In this document: one piece after another, positions 12,419 through 23,700 of the stretch
Layout: every line of letters starts with the position of its first letter
Position numbering within the stretch: position 1 is the first letter of the stretch
Origin: Paraspadella gotoi
Lineage: Eukaryota; Chaetognatha
Assembly: GCA_051294375.1 (NCBI GenBank)
Contig: CM119265.1
Coordinates: 15,990,896 to 16,054,895, forward strand
DNA length: 64,000 nt
Reading direction: 5' to 3'
Notes under the pieces: generated by a model
The model's input: the letters and a program-made list of their open reading frames with translations, nothing else
Told to the model about the DNA's origin: nothing
Databases searched by the model: none
Program-made: the position numbers and the translations under genes

Positions 12419-12560
12419 TAACCATTACTTTTTGGCAATAAATCTGTGAGAATTTCAAATCAAAATTTTGCGCGGAAGAAGGCTAACAATATAGCCGTAA
12501 CATGTCCGTTTTTCATACTAATTCCATTTGTTATATGAAATAAAAATAAAAACTTTTTAC
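12302..12560. repeat. Inverted-repeat element around a (CT)n core
   Basis: The left arm (about 12302-12383) and right arm (about 12478-12560) are reverse complements with mismatches. Shared core AGTATGAAAAACGGACA lies at 12347-12363, and its complement TGTCCGTTTTTCATACT at about 12502-12519. The middle contains (CT)n at 12385-12412. The right arm contains GGCTAACAATATAGCC followed by GTAAC and ATGTCCG, a degenerate hammerhead stem II plus core like those at 12.79 and 30.8 kb. Confidence 0.65.
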
Positions 12561-12789
12561 TTTAGTCTTTTTCTCATCTTCGAAAACAGCATGAGCTCCT
12601 TAAACTAAATTCCTCTGTGAAAAGGTTTTTTCTTTTCACACCTGCAGAGACGAGCATTCGATATCGCCTGCTAGTCTCCAAACCACATTTCCCTTGTTAT
12701 TCATGATTTGTGTCTTCAAAAATATAAGATTTTGTGAATTTATTAAGAATAAGTTTGAAAATTTGTTTCATCAACAAATTTATTTATAT

Positions 12790-12835
12790 ACGGACATGTT
12801 TCGACTCTTTTGGTTGCGAGTCTTCATCATCTTCA
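12790..12835 (-). ncRNA. Hammerhead-ribozyme-like motif
   Basis: On the minus strand: TGATGA, A, stem II GACTC/GAGTC with a ten-base loop, GAAAC, then ATGTCCGT. This matches the hammerhead core CUGAUGA-stem II-GAAA except that the first C is A. The ATGTCCGT tail is shared with the elements at 12.5 and 30.8 kb, so it belongs to the same repeat family. Cleavage activity is doubtful with the changed core base. Confidence 0.5.
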
Positions 12836-13895
12836 TCATAAACTCAACGAAAAAGAAAGGAATAATACAATGGCGAGTGAATTTATTCGTAATTTTCACT
12901 TTTCTCAAGATTTGGAGAGCCACAAAAAAAAAGCCTGTTCACTGGACGGCCCATCTCGAATTCTCAAACTTGCTGGCGTAGAAAACCAACCAATTTTTCT
13001 GCATTTTTCAAGATTAAAAAAAAAACTTCATAAACAAAACAGATAAGTTGCTGGCTTGAGCTTTCTTTTAACCAAAATTAGGTAAAATTGATCATTCATA
13101 AAAAATCAAATTTAAAAAACTTATTGGCCTTCAGGAACCGTAGTTTTTACTGTAAAAAATGTTTATTATTTTTTATGCCTCGAGAGTCGCGCGTTCCATG
13201 CATCGGCTGTAGGATGAATAAGCTTTATATAATTTAACATAGACTCTAGAGCAAGGATTTCTAAATCACAAATAATGTAAAAGTTGAATAAATGATGAAT
13301 AAATCGTGAATACGTTTTTCATAGAGAATAAATGAACTGAATCTTTAATAAAATTTCAAAAAATTATTTAATTTTTTTTATTTTATAAGGATAATACTAT
13401 AAATATATTGTATTTTGCTTTTCTGTTCCCGAACAATACTAAAAAAAATATTTTTTGTATTCAATAATCATACTATCTCGCATAAAATTATTATTGTTAA
13501 TTGACTCAAATCAAATTTTTGTTCTCAAGTGCTCCACTCTAGTATACACTATACAAGTAGTTTTTTATTCTCAATTTGAGACCTCTCTCGAACGTGCGAT
13601 ATTAAAGTTTGAAAGAGCGTTTGTCAAATTTCAAATGTTACACATATTCTTGATCTACCAGGAGAACGAATGAATAATACAACTCAAGAAAAAAAAAAAC
13701 TTTGTTAGATTTTCTTCTCAAGTGGCCTTACCTCTTTTTCCTTCTTATCTCCTTACTCCACCCGCATTCCGCTTTTCTTTTAATTTCTTTACTTGCGCTG
13801 CGAAATTTTAAAAATTCTTGCTTTTATTTTTTTCTATATGCACTCAATCATAAAAGGGACGATAACTTTTAGTACGAATATAAAGATTACAAACA

Positions 13896-15311
13896 ATGCT
13901 GACGTCACAGACGAATAACGACGAGGGGGGAATGTGTGTGGCGGGAAGAAAAAAGGTAAGTCTTTTTTCGCCAATTTTCTTTCTCGTTCTGTTTCTGATG
14001 GCATCACGCTCCGTTTATTTTTCTCCCGTTCAATTTGTTCGCTCAATTTCAAACAAGTAGAAAAAAATCGGTTTAAAAGAGAAACTGAGAAATTGTGTAA
14101 GAGAACAAGAGAAATAGGAAAAGAGAGATATATGTATATAGTAGAGAGAGTGAGAGTGAGCAGGGGGTAAACATTACGGTCGCGATAAAGAACTTCTTTA
14201 AATCGACGCCCACCTTTAACAATTCGTTCCTTTGGATTTCAACTTTTTTACCGTTCACCTGTTAAATTTTCGTATATCTTTTTCGTTTAGCTTTCCAGCA
14301 AATCTTTGCTCCTGTGCATAACAGCCAAAACTTTTCTATTGCTATTTCGGCTCGACACTGTTTTAAAAAAAAAACATCTCATGAAGTTATTGACGAACTT
14401 GTAACGCAAAATAAATAAAAAAATCGCAAACAAATGGATGTAGAGGGCGAAAACGAAAACAAAAGACAAAGCAAATGGAGGCGGAGGCGAACATTGCGGT
14501 GAGAGTAACGATCTATAATTTGGAAAGATGTAATGATTAACCAAAAACCACCGTTTGATTAATTTTAAACCAGCTCTTAAGTATCTTGTCATATTTCTCA
14601 AACCGCCGTTGCGTTAGTTTCTTCTTTTTCTTTTCCATTTTTTTTTTTTTTTTTGGTAGGTGGCACCGCCTCTCGCGGAGCGCGGATCCTGGGGAGGAAA
14701 GATCGAGTTCATGCTGACCTGCATATCCTATGCTGTCGGACTCGGAATGTTTTGGAGATTTCCCTATCTCTGTTATAAGTGAGAGAGAGTTAGAGCTGTT
14801 GAAGAGACAGTAATGATTGTTGTGTGTTAGTGACAAAACCGTTCAATATAAGCAGTCCCTGAACTTCTCTAATGGCCGCTGATGAACAACACTTTTCTGT
14901 AATGAATTAACGAAGATACACAAATAACTGAATTGACTTTTTGATCACCTGAGTATATTTTACAAGGTACTGTAGTTATTTCAAGCATAAGCACTTATCT
15001 AATTAACTAAAAAGTCTAAATGTTAAGTGAATTAAGTTGTATTTATATATATGGTTATAATTTCAAAATTAAAATGTATGTAGATTAATTATAATGCTAT
15101 TATCTCATTGTCCTTTCCCTATTCCCAAGTATTAACTAAATTGATGTAGTATTCCCCAAGTTATGAGCATTCATAATGTATGTAGTTTAGACTAACCGAC
15201 AAACAGACATATCGACCGAATAGAGTTGCTCAGCGGCTCAACCAAAATAAAATAGGATTGAGATGGAGAAATGGAGTGATAAAGGGAGGAAAGAGAGCGA
15301 ATGGGACATTA

Positions 15312-15386
<75 letters not shown>

Positions 15387-15982
15387 AAATATGCTCATAA
15401 AGAGTAAGAGAGAGCTATACGTATATCGAGAAAGAGTGTTAAAAAAGGAGACAAGAGCGAGTGACTTGGTGTTAACATTATCCCGGTTCCTTCAGAACGG
15501 GGGCGGCGCTTTCCTCATTCCCTACGTCATCATGTTGGCGCTCGTGGGACTCCCGCTCTTCTTTCTGGAGATGGCTTTGGGCAGGTCAGTTCGCGGGCCG
15601 GTCGTCGTCGCCATCGTCGTCGTCGTTTTACATAATCGGTGGAAGATATTTTTGTACTTGCACGTCGTCTCAGTCCTACTTTTTCTCTCCTCCTATTTCT
15701 TTCCTTCTTTCGTTTTTTAGTTGCGCCGCGAGTACTCGCGGAGCAACTCTATAAGTCACTTTTCGGTCGGTATATCGTCGGTCGGTTCGTCGGTTTGTCT
15801 GTCCGTCGGTCTGTCCCACTGAAAAATGGATATAATTGTTCATTTGTTAAGACAGAAAATAACCTCAAATCTAAGGGACTGCTCGCGCCGCCTTCAGGAA
15901 TTCCTAAAAGGCTAAAAACTATAAGAAATAAAAGACAGAATTTTGATGCAGTGCATGTCATAAATACACACACAATTTCTTT

Positions 15983-16030
<48 letters not shown>

Positions 16031-16391
16031 TATTTCTTTATTTCTTTATTTCTTTATTTCTTTATTTCTTTCTTTCTTTCTTCTTTTCTTTCTTTCCGTC
16101 TCAAACTTCCTATCTCCTTATCTCTTTCTCCCGTTTCATATTTCCTCAGTCCTAAAATGAGGAACGAAATAAAAAAAAACTTTTGGCACTCACCTCTCAC
16201 TCAACCCCCCCCCCCTCCGCGGGTCAGTTCGCCAGTCTTGGTCCCCTCGCCATCTGGAGGGTGAGTCCGCTGATGAAGGGACTCGGATACGCGATGGTCA
16301 TCTGTTCCGCGCTCATCAGCATTTATTACACCGTCATCATCGCTTATACCGTCTATTATCTCTTCGCTTCTATGCAGGTTGAGAATGGGAG

Positions 16392-16482
<91 letters not shown>

Positions 16483-17647
16483 GTCAACGAAAGATGTGGC
16501 TTCAACTGTTAGGTAATAGGCGAAAGTTGACGAGTTTTCGCCTCATTCTTCTCGTTATTTAGATGTTGTCGTCGTCGTTCTCGACTTAGTTGTCTTTGTC
16601 GTCGTCGTCCTGGTCGTCCTCATCGATGTCGCAACTGGATTCTTGTTGTCGAAATGACATCATCGAAGACCGAAAGAAAAAAAGAAAAGAATTTCGGTGA
16701 CAAAAAACGAGGATCGAGACGATGATTAACCACGCCCCTTTCTTCCCACAGTCGCCCGTCCCGTGGTCGATCTGCGGCGTCAACAACGAAACCGAGAGCG
16801 TCGCCGAGTGGTGGCTACGCGGAACTTGCGTCATACACAACCGCCTTTTGTTTGACTGATTTTTGTGTTTTGTTTTTTAAATTTATTTTGCTTTCCAGGT
16901 AAATATTTTGATATTGCTATAAATCTCTTTTTTTTTTTAGTTTGTTCTTAGTGCGTGGCCGAGAGTTTGTTAAGTTGGCGCCGTTTCGTCGTTTTGTTTG
17001 TTCGTTATTGAGTTTTATTGTTTTGCTTTATTTTCGTACGTGCGTTTTCTTCGTGACTTTTCACTTTTCCTCCTGTTGCTCAGTCACCTGGAAACAACAA
17101 GGACACAATTTCGTTTCGATGCTGCGAAGAAAAAAAAAATGGCGGTACGAGTGAAACGTTTCAGTTTTCGTTTTCGCATCAATGCTTCAATTGACAGCAC
17201 CGCGATCTTTTCATTTGCAGTGAAACGACAGACAACCGTAGTAGAAAGTTGAATATTCCAAATTCCGCAAGCATACATACAGAAACAGTTATAAACTTTA
17301 TTGAGAGACGCGAACCGAAAAATCCGGTGACCGCATCTCAAACACGGAAATGAAAACAAAGAAAACGAGCCGCTTTTATATTTTCTTTTGTTTCGTTAAA
17401 GCTTTACTCGCTATCTAGGTATTTTGCTTTCATTACCTTTCCCCGTTCCTTTCTTTGTTGTCTTCATTTCTTCCTTTAGTTTCGGTCGTTTTTCTTTGTT
17501 TTCTTTCGCTTTTTTCTCTGTCTCGTTAATTTCTCGTCCCGAGTGCGACGATTTGCTATCGAGTTTCCTCCGAATTCGCATTCAAACCGAGTCATCGCTC
17601 TGTCTCTGTCTTGTGAACTCTTGTCTTTGGCCCTCTCTCTCTCTTCT

Positions 17648-17718
<71 letters not shown>

Positions 17719-20700
17719 TCTCTCCATCTCACCTGCGAGGTGACGAGCGACAAAATCACACACGCCTGTGACACGGTACACCACGCTCATTCAACGTCGT
17801 CTTCAAAGGGCACCAGAGATGGCGAGGCGCCTCTTCCATTTCCGGTCAAAATCCCCGAGCGAACACTACTTCTCGACCGATCCTTCGAATATTTTGCCCG
17901 GTAAGTTCATCGATCCAAGCATACACAGCATAGCTTTCTTTCATTAACTGGGTGATGACGATATTGATCGCGTTGTGCAAATGGTTGTTTTTAGTCGGGT
18001 CATGCTTATAAGCAGGTCCCGGCGCTATAATTCACTTTGTCGTCCGTCGGTCGCGCCCATCAATCTTGTACGGCATTAATTATTTCATGTCAAAACATCA
18101 AATTAAGATAAATTATGCCAAAAAAATGATGTCCGTCCGTCCTTCTGTCCGTTACTGTCTGTCTGTCCTGTTCCGTCCGACCCTCCTGTCCGTCCCTCCA
18201 TCCGGTCCGTCCCACCTTAACAAAAAACAACTAATTACTCGTGATTGATGGATGGTATTGAATGAAATTTTGTAGTGTTGGTTAGGGAGTGTGTGTGATT
18301 GAGCTGATGATGAAGTTTCATGAATGTCCAAGTGGAAATGAGTTTAAGGAACCCAGTTGATCGAGGGTAGGGGGGGAAAAGGCTGATATCATACAGTATT
18401 GGTCCTTCCATCTCCCCGATTCCAAAAATGTTAATTCTATTCTTCTCATTGTCACATGGAGAAGTGGTCAAAAAAATTCGATGGTTTCAGGCTCGCCTAT
18501 TTTGTTTAAAAATCGGTAAGGGGCAAATCTTTTCCAAGTTTGCGATTTTTTTTTCTCACGTAAAGATGATATAGAATTTCTTTTTTTGTTTCCAACTTTA
18601 CACTAAAATTAATTCTTGAATCCGATAATGACGAGAACGACAAGAACGAACATAACGAAAAGACGAAAAAGAACAAAAACCAATAGAATAGAGATGACGA
18701 AACACGACGGCGAAGAACGAAAAAAATGGATAACAAAACAAAAACAACAGACTATGACAAAAAGAATATGACGAAGTAAAGACAACAAAGAGTACGGCAG
18801 AAAAAAGAGAGAGAGAAAGAAAGAGATAGAAAGAAAAAAGAGAGACTCGGAAAGAGAGAGTTTCAAATTTCAAGCAAGCAGCGGGATTAGTTTAAGTACA
18901 GATTACTAAGTTAATAATTGACATTTGATTGTGATTATGACGACGAAAATGACAAAACAATGGCAAAAAATACGGCGAATATGACGAAAAAAAGTTGAGA
19001 AAACGACGACGAAGAGGAAGACAAAACCGACGACGAAAAAGACAAGAGACGAAAACGACGAGCGAAGATGACTACGAAAAAGATGAAGCCGAAAAACAAC
19101 GAATACGATGGTGAAGATGACGGCAAAGACGAACTCTAAAACCACGTCAATGATTTTTTATTATAAATTTATTTGACATATGGTAATAACCTTTTTTTTC
19201 TCGTTTGTTATGTGTATTAGAGGGCTATTTGGTTTCCTTCACCACTTGACCACTATTCTTTCTCAACTCTGTGTGGGAAACTATTGCCCTATCTCTCTCT
19301 CTCTCTCAATCCTTTCCCTTCTTTACACAAAAAACTATGTCTAACAAGTCACAAATTTATTTGACGCTGATGAAGGCTGCATACAAAGCCGAAACGTTTC
19401 AAAACGTTTCTTTGAAATTAAAAATCGTTGTAAACTGAAACCAAATTGCCTATAAATTTATTATAACGAAACGACAACGAAAACGATAAAAACGACGATA
19501 AAAGAACGACAAAGAAAACAATGACGAAGACGACGATGAAGACGACAACGAAAACGGATGAAGACGACGACAAAACAACGTAAGATGATAACGATGACGA
19601 CTGAAGACAACGACGAGAGGAAAACGATGAAGACGACGACAAGGAAAACGACGAAAATGACGACGAAACGATGACAAAACGACGACGAAAATGACGGTGA
19701 AAATGACGACAAAAACGACGACGGACGACGAATGACGACGAAACGACGACGAAAATGGACGGTGAAAACGACGACAACAAAAAACGACGACGATGAAACT
19801 GCTGTGAAGACGAAACAAAAACCAACTCTCTTCTCTCTTCTCTCTCTCTCCTCTGCTCTCTTCTCTCTCTCTCTCTCTCTCTCTCGGCGACTTCGACCAA
19901 AATAAATTTAGGAAAACGACAACGATACGACGAAAAAGTCGAAAACAATGACGCAAACGACGAAGAAACGCCAAAAACGACGACAATAACAACGACGAAA
20001 ACGACGGCGAAGAGGAAACAAAACGATGACGAAAAAGATGAAGAAACGACGGCAAACACTGTCATTGAATTTTTTTTATTAGAAATTTATTACAACGAGT
20101 GAGAGAGAAATGAGAGAGAAAGGAAAAAAAATATAATGAAACCAACATGCATTTTCAATTTTATTAAAAATTTGATTTTGAAATTCATTAGCCTCGCAGA
20201 CGTATTTTGCTGGTCGTCTTCTATTTCTGTTAAAAATAATGGTTATGAGTTAAATTTTATTCATTCACTATTTACTAACTTTATAATAAGATTTTAGCAT
20301 CAATATCTCCATTTTATTGTTGGAATTAGTCCAGTCTTTCCGTACATGTTGAGTTCATCACTTTCCGTCTGGGCCACCTCGTACGCTGATTATTTTTTTT
20401 CTTCAAAAAATAAAAAAAAAAAAAAATCGGAATAGTTAAAAATTATGGTAAGGATAAATTTTAAATCATTTTTCTTTTCAAATCAATTCACTAATTGGAT
20501 AGAAATGTAACCTCCAACATTAATACAAGTATGAGAAGAAGGAAGCGCTCTTTATCTCTCCTAAAATTCAATCAGTTGTGAACAAGAGTCAAAGGAAACT
20601 GGAAAGATATTTTAGGGGTCATGACAAATGTTTACCAAATGAAATAACATCCTTGTTTGGAAATTTTAAGAAGGATTTGGTTTTTTTTTCTGTACTTTCC

Positions 20701-23700
20701 TGTGGCGTATCTGAAAATATAATACCACCATTAAAATTTCCTTTATTAAAGGAGGCCCAGACGCAAGAATTTCAGCTTTCTGCATTAAAAAATAAAAATT
20801 CGAAATTCATGGAAAAATGACTTCCAAAGTGAAAGTAAGAGAATGGAGGGTATCAGTATTTAGGGAGATCAATTAAAACATTTTCCAATAAATATCTCGT
20901 CCTTGTTCGAATTGCAACAAGAAGATGGGAATTTTTTCCTCCACTTTCCCGCGCGAAGAAAAATTAATGACTATCACCATTCGAATTCCTTTAATTGATA
21001 GACCCTTAAGCTTATGATATCATTTTTATCACTGGGTCCCCTTAAATGGAAAAAAACAAAAAAATATATTTCATTATTTGAACACCAATTACTCATGAGT
21101 GGATGGGGCAATTGACCTGAAATTTTGTATGTGGGTTAGGAAAGTGTGTCATTAAGCTGGAAATCAAGTTTTGATGGGAATCGTTTAAGTGGAAATGAGT
21201 TTAAATGGAAAAAAACAAAAAACCTGTTTCACTAATTGATTATGCTGTCTTTTTCATTTTTATATTAAATTATAAATGCAAGATGTATAAATTAATCTAA
21301 TAATTAATCAGTTAATTAATCAATTAGTCAATTAATTAATCAATTATTAATTAATCAGTCAATTAATCAATCAAAACAAACATTTCAGATCAAGTTAATT
21401 AATTAATGGACTAATTAATTAATTAATTATTAATTATTTAATTACGATAATGATCGTGGGCAGATCCGACATTGTTTGCTCAAACTTGTTCCTTTTTTGC
21501 CGGGAGGGATTAGACTCTATCTCAGCCTCATTCATACCCTGTGTCTCTTTACAATTTTACTTTCGCGGTCTCACGATTGATAAAACCAAAAGAGCGGGAT
21601 GAGTAAAGATTATTATAAATGAAAGGAGGAGATAAAAATTGAAAGGATAAAAAAAAAAGAAGAGACGAGCGCAGAAAAATAAAGAAGTGAGAATCGATGG
21701 GATGAAAATCCGAAAAAGAAAGTTTAAGAATCAAAAAAGGATGAAGATTAAAAGTTCAAACCCAGAGAGACATAAATAAAATTTTTGATTGAAAATATTT
21801 ATCATTGATCAAAACTTAAGTATTATTGGACAGTATTGAACACTAAGATTGACATGGTGAATTTCGGCATCCAGGACTGCTTAGCAACCGCGACTGAGAA
21901 GTAAAAGAAGATAAATCGTATCTACAGGGCGTGAGTGAGACGAGAAAGAGAAGCCAAGATGAAGAAGAATAAAGGGAGAGGTAAAACGAACGCGAAAAGT
22001 CGCGGTGGCGACTGGAGCGGGTAGGGAANNNNNNNNNNNNNNNNNNNNNNNNNGAATAAATTAATTGGGCGAGAATATAAATTTTATTTAGCCAAAAAAT
22101 TGGTAAATGAACCGGCCTGCATAAAACCTCCTCTTAATCAATAATAAAAACAGAAAATACTACCGTCATATACGCTAGAATGCCCGGCCATCTAATACTC
22201 GACACCACAAATAATTTCAATAGTGATAAAACCGATAGTATGAGAGTAGTTGAGATAAGAGACAAAGCCACTAAAAGACTGGAGACTGAAGCTCGACGAC
22301 CCCAATGCGAGCAAAAATAGAGACCAGCCTGAAACTGATCAGTGAAGTGTGAAGGTATGTTTCAAAGAAAAGACAACTTCATTAAGTATTCCGATCTTGG
22401 GAAGAAAAAAAAATACATATTGTTACTCCGCATTATCATCAAGTAAGGAGCTGACTATAATGAAAATGGTACAACCAATATTAAAAATTATCCATCTTAC
22501 TATTTACGTAATATCTCGTATACTATCATATATTACTGATCTTATTATATCTATATTTATACTATCTCGCTATTTTCCAGGACGCACACCTCAAAATCCG
22601 TCAGATGTCGTCTTCGTTTTCTCAAACGTCAACGGAAATTAAGACTTTGAAGCCGGCAAACGCTAAGGCGACGAATTCCTAGCGGCGAAAAACGAAAAGA
22701 AAAAAAAAAACAAAAAAAAAAAAAAAACAGTTGGAACGTAGATTTTTTTATTTTGTTGAGATGAAAAAGGAAAGGGAGGCAATTTCGACGACGACGACGA
22801 CGACGACGCGACGACGACGACTACAATGCAGACGTTGACTTTGCCTCAGTGAAACCAACTGAGATAAGGGACGCCGAAATTAGAAGAGAAAGAAAATCGT
22901 GCACTTGATTGGGTGTAGGATTGGTCGCGCCTCCACGAGTCGATGCGACGGAGGAAAACAGAAGAGAGATACGAGGAGAGGAGAGGAAGTGTTAGAGAAG
23001 AGACGGAGAAGAGAGAAGGGTCGGGAGGAGGTTTGAGAGGGAAGTGTTCGTTTATGCGAGATGAGAAGAAGAGAGAGAGAGAGAGGAGGAGGAGAGAGAG
23101 AGAGAGAGAGAGAGAGAAGAGAGAGAGAAGAAGAGAGGAGAGAGAGAGAGGAGAGAAAGAGGAAGATGAGAAGATGGATGTAGGAGATGACGTTTTCGAC
23201 TATAGGAGAGAGCCGAGAGAGATAGAGGAGGGAGAGAAAGAGAGAGGGAAGTAGACGGAGAGAAAAAAACAAAGCGGTTACCTGACGATCATACTTTCCC
23301 GTAATCATCTTTTTTACGCGTTCACATTGACAATCTCTCTAGAATCAGTTATATTGCGAATATACATAATCATGAGGCAGGCAACAGAAAACACTATATA
23401 GCTGAGACGTGCGAAGAAATTCGTCACACCGCCGCCCGCCGCCTCGCAGTCACCCGGGGCGACGGCAGCGGCCGGGTGGCCGGAGCGCGCCCAACGGAAG
23501 GCCGGCGCGAGGCCGTGCTAGGAAGCGCCACAGCCGAGACTCGAGGACTTCAAATGTGCGGCGAGGGGGGTGAGAGTCGAGAGTAGAGGGAGACGGGAGG
23601 TGGAGATGGGTGGAAGGGGGGGAAGACAGAGGCGAGCAGGATGGTGAGTGGGAGGAAAGAGAAAGCGTGGAATTTAGCGAGTACAAACTTTCGCCGTTGA

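Larger units (their letters stand above)
11641..13895. other. AT-rich intergenic/upstream region of the SLC6 gene
   Basis: No coding frame is recognisable. It holds an inverted-repeat element with a (CT)n core (12302-12560) and a second hammerhead-like motif (12790-12835), listed separately. Confidence 0.5.

Noticed and set aside
17543-17790. Ser/Leu- and Arg/Glu-rich frames on both strands
   Set aside because: Translations of (CT)n/(GA)n microsatellites. The same applies to frames at 16183-16512 and 22943-23254.
19418-20065. 215- and 201-residue minus-strand frames
   Set aside because: Translation of the GAC-rich repeat tract: Ser/Phe/Val/Arg only, no domain.
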